From assembly GCF_041949975.1 (NCBI RefSeq), contig NZ_JBHFQG010000014.1, positions 25,404 to 89,403 of the forward strand: 64,000 nucleotides of DNA, given 5' to 3'. The position numbers were made by a program, and so were the translations under genes. Each line of letters begins with the position of its first letter. Positions within the stretch are counted from its first letter, which is position 1. This document shows positions 54,405 to 63,133 of the stretch, in pieces. The notes below the pieces were generated by a model. It was not told the origin of the DNA, did not search any database, and saw only the letters and a program-made list of their open reading frames with translations. This DNA is from Alteribacillus sp041949975 (GTDB taxonomy: Bacteria > Bacillota > Bacilli > Bacillales > Marinococcaceae).

Positions 54405-55218
54405 TCAATTGTTTTTAATCCAACCGATTCCAGTACTTGTTGAAGACTGCTTTTGATGTTAAGAGATTTTAAATCAATTCCAAGGTTTACATTGATAAAG
54501 CTGCTGATGGACTTAAACTAGTAATAATAACCTTAACACCCATTATTATAATATTAAATAAATAACGGGTAACATAGGTGTCAATATAATGAACACCAGA
54601 AAGGTCAAATATAAGATATTGAAACTTTTTGTTCTTCTTTCATGGAGAGTTTTATTCATAATTTCCTGAGCTTGATTTTCATCAATAAAACCAATTAAAG
54701 GACACATACCAACCTTATTGGTTAATTTTATAACAGGAATAGATATTTCACTTATTTGTCTCTGAAATCATCTACTTTGCGGTAGATTGCAGAGAAGAAA
54801 AGTGACATATATTTTTGGGTCATTCGATGAATATGAGGTTCCATAATGACATGAACTTTTCGTAAATCAACAATTGTAAGTTCCTTATATTTACTGTCTT
54901 CTATAATAAAACGCCATAAAGCCGAGCTTAAGTGGGGAATGGCCGAGAGGACTACTGTATGAAATTCTTCTGATTCGGCAGGAATGGCTTCAGCGGTTTC
55001 TATTGCAGACTTTCAGAAGATACATGCTGTTCACCTGTCGAAAGGTGGGTGCTGATTAACTGAACCAACTCTGAAAATAAATCTTTTACTCTGCTGGAAT
55101 ACTTCCTGAGAGGAGCAGAGTCCTTATTTTGAGAATACAAAGCATTATCTGCAATTACCTCTTTGTTTGCTTCTATTTCCTTTGCCAAATTTATGATAAA
55201 AGGCGACGATTCCTTCAT
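54405..55218 (-). pseudogene. RsbR-type STAS-domain stressosome protein, multiple frameshifts
   Basis: RsbR-type proteins are stressosome subunits that lead to SigB activation. The N-terminal helical part (MKESSPFIINLAKEIEANKE) is followed, in other frames, by IPAESEEFHTVVLSAIPHLS, then ISIPVIKLTNKVGMCPLIGF and DENQAQEIMNKTLHE of the STAS domain. DLKSLNIKSSLQQVLESVGL ends it. At least four frame changes are needed. AGGAGG precedes the ATG at about 55218. Confidence 0.8.
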
Positions 55219-55263
55219 AGGTTTATCCTCCTAAAAAAACGGCTATTTAGGTACTAACTTTAA

Positions 55264-55482
55264 TTGTTACAGCAGTTAAAAAAATTGGAAAATGACGGTT
55301 TGGTTGCTAGAAAATCGTATCCTGTTGTCCCTCCAAGAGTCGAGTATTCTTTAACTGAGTATGGAAAGTCTATTGATAAACTCTTTTACTTGATGGAAGA
55401 ATGGGGGAAACGTTATCTGATAGAACACAAAGCAAGTCCCAATCAGAAGAAACGGAACATAAAGAATACGCATAATTTTTAA
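55264..55482 (+). pseudogene. HxlR-family regulator, C-terminal fragment
   Basis: The 72-residue frame (LKKLENDGLVARKSYPVVPP, RVEYSLTEYGKSIDKLFYLM) matches the wing and last helix of HxlR regulators. The N-terminal half and start are absent, so it is a remnant. Confidence 0.8.
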
Positions 55483-55530
55483 GACCGCTCTGAAAAGGTC
55501 ATTCTGATGAGAAATACTTATTTACTCGAT

Positions 55531-55968
55531 TTAAATAATATTCGAGTTTTTAGATGACTCACTAGAGAACGCTTTACCGATCAATTCCCCAGTGTGTCGG
55601 CGTTCTTCTTCATTCATTTGCTTAATAGAAAAAGGCTGATCGGTAGATATATAACTTTCCCACTGCTTTATTTCTTTATGTATAATTCTGGATTTACGTG
55701 AGTCATCCGAAGTATTTGCAGATAGAGTGAGCATGTTATCAAGTAATTGCTGGGCCTTCATTAATTGATAATCAGGGTTTTCAGTATCTTCGTTCTGATA
55801 AGTGCTGAATTTAATGGCAGCAGCTAAATCATAACCCATTTGGGTAAGAGAATTTTCAATTTTCTCTTTCTCTACGTATTGATTATTTTGATAATACATG
55901 GCAGAGCCCATCAGTATATTTCCTATCAGGGAGAGTAAAAGTAGAATATATAGAATAGGGTGTCGCAT
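55531..55968 (-). CDS. Unknown membrane-anchored protein
   Basis: A 145-residue protein with one N-terminal membrane helix (ILYILLLLSLIGNILMGSAM) and a helical, mostly polar outside part. AAGGAGG is well spaced before the ATG at 55968. No family is recognised. Upstream lies family B repeat material. Confidence 0.7.
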   Translation of the reverse strand: MRHPILYILLLLSLIGNILMGSAMYYQNNQYVEKEKIENSLTQMGYDLAAAIKFSTYQNEDTENPDYQLMKAQQLLDNMLTLSANTSDDSRKSRIIHKEIKQWESYISTDQPFSIKQMNEEERRHTGELIGKAFSSESSKNSNII

Positions 55969-56035
55969 GGCAGCCTCCTTTGTCTACACGAGAAAAGAAA
56001 TTAGAATACATTTTTTCTTTTTTTACAAAAGTACT

Positions 56036-56225
56036 TTATGCCAAACAATATAAAAAACGAGAGCTTTCAACGTACAGGACGTACTAAATCCCAAGTTGTC
56101 ACAGAACGTACTTCCACACGATGTGGTGACTTCTGCGTTGCGAACACGATTATCGCGAACATAGCAGAAGTAACTTAGGCGGTTTCCTTTACTTAGCGAA
56201 AACTAAGTTTTTCTAATAATTAAGA
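56036..56225. repeat. Dispersed intergenic repeat, family B copy 3 (with the inner module)
   Basis: Contains ACTTCCACACGATGTGGTGA and GCGTTGCGAACACGATTATC, closely matching the module at 63204-63255, flanked by family B ends (CAACGTACAGGACGTAC and AAGTTTTTCTAATAATT). Confidence 0.75.
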
Positions 56226-56287
56226 CGTATAGAGTTACCAAAAAGTTTCAAATTTTAATTTATACTGGCAGGAAAGCATATAATTTT

Positions 56288-56372
56288 TAATGGTTAACAG
56301 TATAAGTAAAATTACGTCATCCGCCATAAGGACTCGGAGGTAAGCCAAGTTTTTCTAGAAAACGACGTAGTA
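56288..56372. repeat. Dispersed intergenic repeat, family B copy 4 (short)
   Basis: Starts TAACAGTATAAGTAAAATTACG and ends GCCAAGTTTTTCTAG. It lies immediately upstream of the lone dehydroquinate synthase domain. Confidence 0.65.
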
Positions 56373-56398
56373 ATTGCAAGAGGAGGCAGCTAATTATC

Positions 56399-56956
56399 AT
56401 GAATGATATAAACAATGAAACGCCATTAAGCCTTGGTGTTGTAAATAAAATAATACCTGTTGGAGAAGGTACAAGAGTGTGCATTGATTGTGCAGATCTT
56501 CTTACACCTACAGAGGGAGTACTTGTAGGAAACACGGGCCATGGTTATGTACTTGTACTATCGGAAAATCGATCAACCGACACATATCCGCCAAGGCCAT
56601 TTCGGATCAACGCTGGCGGTCTTCATCAGTATTTATATCAAGAGGAAGGTACTCTTTATTTGTCGGAGCTAAGAGGAGGGAGGCTTCTATGTGTATATAA
56701 TGGAAGCGAGCAAAAGGAAGTTCCGGTGGGAAGAGTAAAGATGGAAAAAAGAGAGCTGGTTCGTGTAGAAATAGAGGCAGACGGCACACATATTTCTTCT
56801 ACCCTGCAATATACTGATAGTGTTTCATTTTTAAACAAAGACTGTGAAGCAGTATCTGTTAAAGAACTTCAAGAGAGAGAAGAAATATATTGCTTTCCTG
56901 ATGAACCAGGAAGGCACCTGGGTAAAAAAATTAAAGAAGAGATTAATGAATATTAA
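56399..56956 (+). CDS. C-terminal half of 3-dehydroquinate synthase II (archaeal type), stand-alone
   Basis: The full enzyme makes 3-dehydroquinate or related aromatic precursors from an amino-hexulosonate and aspartate semialdehyde. This 185-residue frame holds only the C-terminal part: GVVNKIIPVGEGTRVCID, LLTPTEGVLVGNTGHGYVLV, PRPFRINAGGLHQYLYQ, LYLSELRGGRLLCVY and VGRVKMEKRELVRVE. The usual length is about 340. A GAGGAGG site 11 bases before the ATG is good enough for translation. The missing N-terminal half and the repeat directly upstream point to truncation, yet the frame is undamaged over its full length. Confidence 0.75.
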   Translation: MNDINNETPLSLGVVNKIIPVGEGTRVCIDCADLLTPTEGVLVGNTGHGYVLVLSENRSTDTYPPRPFRINAGGLHQYLYQEEGTLYLSELRGGRLLCVYNGSEQKEVPVGRVKMEKRELVRVEIEADGTHISSTLQYTDSVSFLNKDCEAVSVKELQEREEIYCFPDEPGRHLGKKIKEEINEY

Positions 56957-56994
56957 TTGTTTCCATATTTGTATATAAGGTTTAGTCTGAATTA

Positions 56995-57032
56995 CTGGCA
57001 AACAGAAAAGGGGCTCTGTTTGCCAGCTTTTA
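56995..57032 (+). terminator. Terminator of the dehydroquinate-synthase-like gene
   Basis: CTGGCAAACAGA pairs with TCTGTTTGCCAG, followed by CTTTTAT. Confidence 0.85.
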
Positions 57033-57060
57033 TATGTTAATATTGAAAAGCGTTTTATAA

Positions 57061-57331
57061 TTTGTGATTAATCGCTTTGTGAATCTCATCTATGGAAGCG
57101 TGATCCTCAGGTGATTTGATCAAGATGGTGCCAAAAGAGTTCCTGGCTGCTATTAAATAACCATGTTCCGCCTTGAATGTAAACATCGGTTTCTTTCATG
57201 GAGGAGGTAACAACTTTTCTTTTTTCAATGTCTTTAGGAATTAAGTCTTTAACTTGTCCGGTTGCAAAACCGATAACAGCTTTAAATTTCAGGAAGCCTT
57301 TTCCCAGTCCGAGTATCCGGTGTTCAATCAA
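57061..57331 (-). pseudogene. Small unknown protein (PH-domain-like), frameshifted
   Basis: The first frame reads LGKGFLKFKAVIGFATGQVK and SSMKETDVYIQGG. A shift near 57165 leads to EHGYLIAARNSFGTILIKSP and DEIHKAINHKL. Together this resembles a small beta-rich domain with a final helix, like bacterial PH domains. The identification is weak. Confidence 0.45.
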
Positions 57332-57360
57332 TTAGATTCCTATCATGTTTTCCAAGCGTT

Positions 57361-57407
57361 AAACCGTGCCTGAGGGGCGCAAGCGAAGCGCGATAGCCGG
57401 TTTTTAA
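57361..57407 (+). other. GC-rich hairpin in the gap 57332-57692
   Basis: AAACCG near 57361 pairs with CGGTTTTT at 57399-57405, enclosing GCGCAAGCGAAGCGCG. It looks like a repeat or terminator. I see no gene in the rest of the 360-bp gap. Confidence 0.4.
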
Positions 57408-57692
57408 GGTGTATAAAAATAGAGTGCTGAAAATAGTGGTGTTCTAACCATATCGAGAAAAACTTGACGAATACAATAGAATCCAACTGATTGCAATATA
57501 AAGGGCAAATATTGTATTGTTTTATTTCGGGAATAATAAAGGATAAATAAAGGATATTTTTCTCCTTTGAAAATAAATTCATATCGGCTGCGGAAGCTTT
57601 TATATGTGTGAAGTGGAGAGGAGCAGGACAAGAAACAGTTATTAGGAAAAAGAGGCTTCCGTTGAAAAAAATAAGAAAGAAAGGAACCTGAT

Positions 57693-59570
57693 ATGTTTGA
57701 TTCAATACTATCTCATCTTATGCTTATTGGCGTTATAGGTATCGGTTCACAATGGTTTGCTTGGCGTTTTCGTATGCCTGCTATTGTGGTAATGTCGGTA
57801 GCTGGTTTATTAATTGGTCCGGTTTTTGGAATTATGAATCCAAAAGAAGATTTTGGTTCTTTGTTCAACCCCATTATTTCCATGGCGGTTGCTATTATTT
57901 TATTTGAAGGAAGTTTAAACCTTGACTTTCGCGAAATCAGAGGATTGGGCAAATCAGTGTTTCGTATTATTACCTTGGGAGCCTTTCTTGCATGGATCCT
58001 AGGTTCATTAACAGCATTTTTTATAGCTGGTTTATCCTGGGCTGTTTCCTTTGTTATTGGAGGGCTATTTATTGTAACTGGTCCTACAGTTATTCTTCCT
58101 TTATTAAGGCAGGCTAAGCTAAAACCAAGACCTGCTGCTATATTGAAGTGGGAAGGAATAGTCGTTGACCCATTTGGGGCTTTACTGGCTGTATTTGCTT
58201 TTGAAATCATTCAATTTTTAATGATAGACACAGTTACAGTAGAAGCTTTAATTTTGTTCCTTTTAGCCTCCCTTTTTGCGATAGCAGTAGGCTGGGGATG
58301 CGGAAAAGGCATTGGTACTATGTTCGAACGCGGCTATGTACCTGAATTTCTTAAATCTCCTATCGTCTTTGCTGTAGTGATTGCTTGTTTTACGTTAGCA
58401 GACGAAGTAATGCATGAAACAGGTTTACTGGCAGTCACGGCAATGGGGATGACGCTTGCGAATATGCATATTGCTTCGTTAAGTGATATGCGGCATTTTA
58501 AAGAAAATATTTCTGTACTGCTTATTTCAGGCATTTTTATTATGTTAACAGCTTCTTTAGAACGGGAAACACTTATGCAGATTTTTGATCCTAATATTAT
58601 TGCCTATGTCATTCTTATGTTAATTGTAGTAAGACCGCTTTCCATTTGGTTATCTACCATGAATACAGAATTGTCCTTGAAAGAAAAGGCACTGGTGGGA
58701 TGGATTGCTCCTAGAGGTATTGTAGCGTTAACAGTAGCAGGTTATTTCGCGAATGTCCTGGCAGAAGCAGGGTATCCAGGAGCTTCCATTGTAACTCCGC
58801 TCACCTTCGCCCTTGTATTTGCTACAGTTTGTGCTCACGGCTTTACATTAGGACCGATGGCAAATAAATTAGGATTATCTCTTGAAGGAAAACCCGGTGT
58901 GCTTATTGTTGGGGGCAGCGCCTTCAGCACCTCTTTAGCAAGAGTATTAAAAGAATTAGGCATACCGGTCTTGATTGCGGATACTTCTTTTGAATACCTG
59001 TTTAATTCAAGAAAAGCAGGGGTGCCATATTACCGCGGAGAAATTCTCTCGGAACAAACAGAATATTATTTGGATATGACTCCATATGATAAGCTTATAG
59101 CTGCTACAGACAGAGATTCCTACAATTCTCTTGTATGTACGACATTTGTTCCCGAAATCGGCCGTAACGATTTATATCAATTGAGCTGGCATGATGATAA
59201 TCGCGAGCACCCTAATGACCTTGTACAGCGAATTGGCGGCAGAGTGTTATTTAGAAAAGGAGCTACGTATGAAGAGCTTAATAAAAAAGTGAAAAACGGC
59301 TACGTCTTCAGAAAAACAAAATTAACCAAGCAATACAACTTTGAGAAATATAAAAGCGAAAGAGAACCAGATACGTTACTGCTCTTTATACTAAAGCATA
59401 CAGGGAAAGTCGAATTTTTCACTACGGAAGTTAATAACATTAAACCAGAATCAGGCGATATCATTGTAAGCCTTTGTCCTCCAGTAAAGGAACAGAAAAA
59501 AATAGATGCAAAATTAGATTCTCAACGGCAGCAAGAAAAAAATAATACACCAAAAAACGGACAGTATTAA
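57693..59570 (+). CDS. CPA1-type Na+/H+ antiporter with C-terminal TrkA-like domains
   Basis: A 625-residue protein. Residues 1-400 form about twelve helices, with the motifs GLFIVTGPTVILPLLRQA and LKWEGIVVDPFGALLAVF and later WIAPRGIVALTVAG. A Rossmann TrkA-N-like region follows (PGVLIVGGSAFSTSLARVLK) and a TrkA-C-like end. Such transporters move Na+ or K+ against H+ and are gated by a nucleotide. The start has AAAGGAACCTG upstream. A second antiporter of simpler build lies at 39609. Confidence 0.9.
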   Translation: MFDSILSHLMLIGVIGIGSQWFAWRFRMPAIVVMSVAGLLIGPVFGIMNPKEDFGSLFNPIISMAVAIILFEGSLNLDFREIRGLGKSVFRIITLGAFLAWILGSLTAFFIAGLSWAVSFVIGGLFIVTGPTVILPLLRQAKLKPRPAAILKWEGIVVDPFGALLAVFAFEIIQFLMIDTVTVEALILFLLASLFAIAVGWGCGKGIGTMFERGYVPEFLKSPIVFAVVIACFTLADEVMHETGLLAVTAMGMTLANMHIASLSDMRHFKENISVLLISGIFIMLTASLERETLMQIFDPNIIAYVILMLIVVRPLSIWLSTMNTELSLKEKALVGWIAPRGIVALTVAGYFANVLAEAGYPGASIVTPLTFALVFATVCAHGFTLGPMANKLGLSLEGKPGVLIVGGSAFSTSLARVLKELGIPVLIADTSFEYLFNSRKAGVPYYRGEILSEQTEYYLDMTPYDKLIAATDRDSYNSLVCTTFVPEIGRNDLYQLSWHDDNREHPNDLVQRIGGRVLFRKGATYEELNKKVKNGYVFRKTKLTKQYNFEKYKSEREPDTLLLFILKHTGKVEFFTTEVNNIKPESGDIIVSLCPPVKEQKKIDAKLDSQRQQEKNNTPKNGQY

Positions 59571-59590
59571 GAAGACTGTCCGTTTTTTAT
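59552..59590. terminator. Bidirectional terminator between the antiporter and splB
   Basis: AAAACGGACAGT pairs with ACTGTCCGTTTT with A and T tracts on both sides; it overlaps the antiporter's stop. Confidence 0.92.
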
Positions 59591-59605
59591 TTTAACAATA
59601 AAGTT

Positions 59606-60637
59606 TTATGTGAAATATTCAAGCTTTGAGCCTGGAAAATATTTTTCCATATAGTGTATAAGGGTCTCTTTTATTTCTTTTTGTTCATCTGTCTGGTAAA
59701 CATACTTTCCTATGCCGTAACGGCCCCATTTATACTTTCGCTTTTCTTCATCAAGCTCTAATTTGGTCATAGGATAATTTTTGGCAATGACTCGTTTGGC
59801 TGGTTTTGTGAACCGGTGCTGAATAAATTCGAATGTTATTTTTTCCCGGTCCTTTCGAGGGAGTTTACTGTCTAATTCTATAAACAGTTTTTCATAGCCT
59901 TCTTTCCAGCCGGAATAAAGATAAATAGGGGCAACGATAAAACCAAGAGGATACCCCGCTTCAAACACTTTTGTAGCAGCTTCTAATCTTTTAGAAAGAG
60001 GAGAAGTTCCGGGCTCGAATTGTTTAATCACATAATCAGCATTTACGCTAAAACGAAATCTTGTTTTGTTATTGTGTTTAGCATCCAGCAAGTGATCAAC
60101 ATGATGAAATTTTGTCACAAAACGTAGTCGTCCGTGTTTCGTCTGTCCAATGTGTTCAATTGTCTGTTTGAGAGAATGGGTTAAATGATCGATTCCGACA
60201 ATATCAGAAGTACACGAAGCTTCGAACCGGGTAATCTCAGGTACACGCTCGTCTATATATTTATCAGCCTCATCCAGTATTTCTTCCACGTTTACATATG
60301 TTCTGATATACGGTTTACTGCCCATAGTTGTTTGTAAATAACAATAATGACAGTGTCCCATACAACCGGTAGCTAGAGGGATGGCATACTCTGCTGAAGG
60401 TTTGGAATTATCAAATTTGAGAGTTTTTCTAATTCCAACTACTAATGTTGATTTGGCAACACGGTATTTTTGAAAATCATTTTTCCCTGGAAGATTTCTG
60501 ACTTGATTATGGGATGTTGTTTGTTTTATTTCTATTCCCATTCTTGTGAACTTCTCATGCAGTTCCTGTCCTAACGGATAGTCTAAAGCCTTAGGTTCCA
60601 TGTAGACAAGCTGGGGAGTAAAAGGTTTTTTTACCAT
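59606..60637 (-). CDS. splB: Spore photoproduct lyase
   Basis: A 343-residue radical-SAM enzyme that repairs UV-made spore photoproduct during germination. The cluster motif is CMGHCHYC (near residue 92), the H-donor Cys is in FEASCTSDIVG, and the family region PLATGCMGHC and SVNADYVIKQFEPGTSPLSK is complete. splA lies 17 bp upstream on the same strand. Its presence confirms a spore former. Confidence 0.97.
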   Translation of the reverse strand: MVKKPFTPQLVYMEPKALDYPLGQELHEKFTRMGIEIKQTTSHNQVRNLPGKNDFQKYRVAKSTLVVGIRKTLKFDNSKPSAEYAIPLATGCMGHCHYCYLQTTMGSKPYIRTYVNVEEILDEADKYIDERVPEITRFEASCTSDIVGIDHLTHSLKQTIEHIGQTKHGRLRFVTKFHHVDHLLDAKHNNKTRFRFSVNADYVIKQFEPGTSPLSKRLEAATKVFEAGYPLGFIVAPIYLYSGWKEGYEKLFIELDSKLPRKDREKITFEFIQHRFTKPAKRVIAKNYPMTKLELDEEKRKYKWGRYGIGKYVYQTDEQKEIKETLIHYMEKYFPGSKLEYFT

Positions 60638-60654
60638 AAAAGCACTTCTTTCTC

Positions 60655-60894
60655 TTAATAATCAGCCTCAGCAAAAATGTTGTCATAAGCGGTTAAAGCC
60701 TCTTGATAGGTTGAAAACAGAGCATACTCTTCATCAAGTGAATAGATTTCTCCGTCAGCAAATAAACATAACTTCTTTTCATTTTCAGGGTCAATCATTA
60801 CTTTAACAGCATGAATTGTTGCTACATCAGGGGAATGAGGATTGCGAAAAAAAACATATTTAACATCCCCAGGCTGTAAGTTGTCTAAACTCAA
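60655..60894 (-). CDS. splA: Transcriptional regulator of splAB, TRAP-like
   Basis: A 79-residue protein in the position and with the features of SplA (MSLDNLQPGDVKYVFFRNPH, ATIHAVKVMIDPENEKKLC). In B. subtilis SplA lowers spl expression during sporulation. The start is probably TTG at 60894, with AAAGGAGTG upstream. It forms an operon with splB. I could not place a convincing SigG promoter. Confidence 0.88.
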   Translation of the reverse strand: MSLDNLQPGDVKYVFFRNPHSPDVATIHAVKVMIDPENEKKLCLFADGEIYSLDEEYALFSTYQEALTAYDNIFAEADY

Positions 60895-60970
60895 AACATA
60901 TCACTCCTTTTACCATGTAGTGTGTCTAAGTGAGGGAAAAATATAATTAAATTCGACAATCAGTTGACAA

Positions 60971-60985
60971 TGATAATTATTTTCA
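60971..60985. promoter_or_regulatory. Fur box 1 upstream of the DUF2325 operon
   Basis: TGATAATTATTTTCA matches the 7-1-7 Fur pattern with one change per arm at most. A TTGACA hexamer (60964-60969) abuts it. Confidence 0.75.
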
Positions 60986-61006
60986 ATAATCTTATAATAA
61001 ATGTAT

Positions 61007-61021
61007 TGAGAATTATTTTCA
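61007..61021. promoter_or_regulatory. Fur box 2 upstream of the DUF2325 operon
   Basis: TGAGAATTATTTTCA, 36 bp after box 1 in the same orientation and just before the ribosome site, in a position to block transcription. Confidence 0.75.
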
Positions 61022-61040
61022 ATTAAACTGGAGGTTGAAA

Positions 61041-61358
61041 ATGGATTCCTTGATGATTGTAGGTGCTGATAGGCTAGGAGCAATACCAAAGAGGCTTAAA
61101 GAAATTGGTTTTCAAGAAATTTCACATGTGAGCGGACGAAAAGTAAAAATGGTTCATAAGAAAATTCCTGTTCACACAGATTTGGTACTCGTTCTTACCG
61201 ATTACATTAACCATAATGTATCAGCTAAATTAAAAGAAAAAGCAAAAGAGCAATCTATACCGATTTGTTATGCGAGACGGTCATGGTGTTCTATTTATCA
61301 AGCATTAACTCATTGCGAAGAAGTTTGTGAATCTTGTCCTATGTTATCAAAAGATTAA
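61041..61358 (+). CDS. DUF2325-family protein, under Fur boxes
   Basis: A 105-residue protein of the DUF2325 group (MIVGADRLGAIPKRLKEIGF, HTDLVLVLTDYINHNVSAKL, CYARRSWCSIYQALTHCEEV). The Cys-rich end (C-x6-C ... HC-x3-C-x2-C) could bind a metal. GGAGG is well placed before the ATG at 61041. It forms an operon with the next gene, 16 bp downstream. The Fur boxes suggest expression in iron shortage; DUF2325 has no assigned activity that I know of. Confidence 0.85.
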   Translation: MDSLMIVGADRLGAIPKRLKEIGFQEISHVSGRKVKMVHKKIPVHTDLVLVLTDYINHNVSAKLKEKAKEQSIPICYARRSWCSIYQALTHCEEVCESCPMLSKD

Positions 61359-61374
61359 ATGAGAGAGGTGCGGC

Positions 61375-61860
61375 ATGAAAAATTTTCAGTTACTGCTACA
61401 TAACGAAGGCGCTCCTTTGCAGCCATTGAGTCTTCAAACCTTTTTAAACGATATACTAAAAGAATTGGCTTATGGCCATATCTCTACTAGAAAAGAATTA
61501 CTTTTAACCATAAAACACAATTGGAAATATATATCTAACAGAGATTTTAATTCAGTGTCTGAAAAAATTACATCTCTTGCTGCAATGATGGACGAGTGTT
61601 TAAAAATGTTTACTGCTTTCACCCATTCGAGTGAGTGGGAGGAATTCGAAACGGAAAATCATATAGTAATATGCCGGCATATAAACAATACTAAAAATGA
61701 GGCATGGGTGTTACTAACTGGGGATAAAGAGGAAAAAAATAAAAGATGGGGAAAAACTGTTCATATGATGAATAAAAAGTTTCCCAATGCAGACTGGATT
61801 TTGAAAGGATTAGATGCGGCAAGAGGAGAGAGGTTTTTAATGCAAAAAAAGAGAATATAA
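61375..61860 (+). CDS. Unknown protein in the Fur-controlled DUF2325 operon
   Basis: A 161-residue soluble protein with a helical N-terminal half (LSLQTFLNDILKELAYGHIS, VSEKITSLAAMMDECLKMFT) and a beta-rich end (NHIVICRHINNTKNEAWVLL). No motif or family is recognised. GAGAGGTG precedes the ATG. It shares the transcription unit and presumably the iron control of the DUF2325 gene. Confidence 0.75.
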   Translation: MKNFQLLLHNEGAPLQPLSLQTFLNDILKELAYGHISTRKELLLTIKHNWKYISNRDFNSVSEKITSLAAMMDECLKMFTAFTHSSEWEEFETENHIVICRHINNTKNEAWVLLTGDKEEKNKRWGKTVHMMNKKFPNADWILKGLDAARGERFLMQKKRI

Positions 61861-61872
61861 TAAATAATACAG

Positions 61873-61906
61873 CTGTCATTGTAAGTAATCAATGACAGTT
61901 TTTATG
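61873..61906 (+). terminator. Terminator of the DUF2325 operon
   Basis: CTGTCATTG pairs with CAATGACAG around an 8-nt loop, followed by TTTTTATG. Confidence 0.9.
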
Positions 61907-61954
61907 CTTTAGGTATAAAGCTATTGATGTGTGGGTAACTCACTTTATTGGGGT

Positions 61955-62062
61955 ATCCGTGTCTAACTCCAGACCTCAGCCGCTAGGGGTCCATCTCTTC
62001 CTCCTCCGGTCATTAGAAAGACCTCCTGAAGAAGGTCCAGAACCTGCCGCGTTGTTTATAAG
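61955..62062. repeat. Degenerate family A-like palindromic element
   Basis: GTGTCTAACTCCAGACCTCAGCC and CTAGGGG text resembles family A starts, followed by a long imperfect hairpin GGTCATTAGAAAGACCTCCT. The match to the other copies is weak. Confidence 0.45.
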
Positions 62063-62157
62063 ATTGGAAAGCAATATTTGTTATATGTGCTGTTAAAAAG
62101 GGTAAATAGTAGTCGAAGGATCTAGTAAAAAAATATTGGTGTCAAAGGATGAAATAA

Positions 62158-63063
62158 ATGTTTGAAAAAGCCCTGTTGCTATTTAACGGAAATGAAAATC
62201 AAGAAAAGATTCAAAAAAATCTTGAGTTAACCTCAGGAGTTTTAGCTTCTTATATAGAAAAGTTAGTCATTATTCAAACACAATATAAGGGACATACTGA
62301 AAAAATTTGTGAAAACATCGACGGAGAGTATGATGCTGTTTTCCTTATTGGAGGAGATGGGACGCTTCATGAATGCATAAATGGATTAGCCAAATTAAAC
62401 GATCCGCCTGCTGCTGGAATTTTACCAGGCGGTACTTGTAATGATTTTTCACGTGCACTGCACATTCCTCAAATGTTAAAAAGAGCAGTTGAAACGTTAA
62501 TTAACGGAACAGTTCGTTATTTGGACATAGGGAAAATGAATGAGAGATACTTCGCAAATTTTTATGGGATAGGCTTAATTGCAGAAACCTCAGAAAATAT
62601 AAATGAAAATTGGAAGGGACTATTCGGGAAAGTTAGTTATTTTATTAGTGCTCTTCAAACGTTTACTAATACTTCACCTTTTTCATATTCCTTGCAAACA
62701 AAGGAAGAGGCAATCGATGGAGAAGCAGTGATGGTTCTTATCTCTAACGGGAACTTTATTGGGACAAACCAGCTTCCATTTCAAAATAATGAAATGGATG
62801 ACGGTCAATTTGATATTTTTATTATAAGTGAGGGAGGGGCAGCTTTACTAAGAGAGTATTTAAATGCAAAAAATCCTTTTGTTTGGGAAGCAGACCAAAG
62901 CGACATTCAGCATTACCGCAGCAGTAATATTTATTTACAAACTTCTAAACAAATGAAAGCAGATACAGACGGTGAAATCTATATGGAAACTCCGGTTTCT
63001 ATTAAAAATCTTCATAAAAAGATTCCTTTTGTTGTACCAAATGATATGCTCCCCAAAAGGTAG
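62158..63063 (+). CDS. Diacylglycerol/lipid kinase family protein (YegS/BmrU type)
   Basis: A 301-residue lipid kinase. The nucleotide motif GGDGTLHECINGL is near residue 63, PGGTCNDFSRAL near 87, and the C-terminal ADTDGE segment completes the family pattern. It phosphorylates diacylglycerol or a related lipid. The ribosome site (AAAGGATGAA) is modest. It is not clearly DgkB, which is usually near other genes. A lone gene between repeats. Confidence 0.87.
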   Translation: MFEKALLLFNGNENQEKIQKNLELTSGVLASYIEKLVIIQTQYKGHTEKICENIDGEYDAVFLIGGDGTLHECINGLAKLNDPPAAGILPGGTCNDFSRALHIPQMLKRAVETLINGTVRYLDIGKMNERYFANFYGIGLIAETSENINENWKGLFGKVSYFISALQTFTNTSPFSYSLQTKEEAIDGEAVMVLISNGNFIGTNQLPFQNNEMDDGQFDIFIISEGGAALLREYLNAKNPFVWEADQSDIQHYRSSNIYLQTSKQMKADTDGEIYMETPVSIKNLHKKIPFVVPNDMLPKR

Positions 63064-63133
63064 ACAGATAAAATAAAAAATCTGTTTGGCCTGGAGGGGA
63101 GTATTTTTATGGCACAGAGTCGGTTTAATGCAG

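Noticed and set aside
57343..57705. 120-residue minus-strand open frame with hydrophobic parts
   Set aside because: No ribosome site, runs into the antiporter start, and the residues do not form a recognisable family.
60895..60960. SigG promoter of splAB
   Set aside because: Only weak partial matches to the -35 and -10 patterns; not good enough to annotate.
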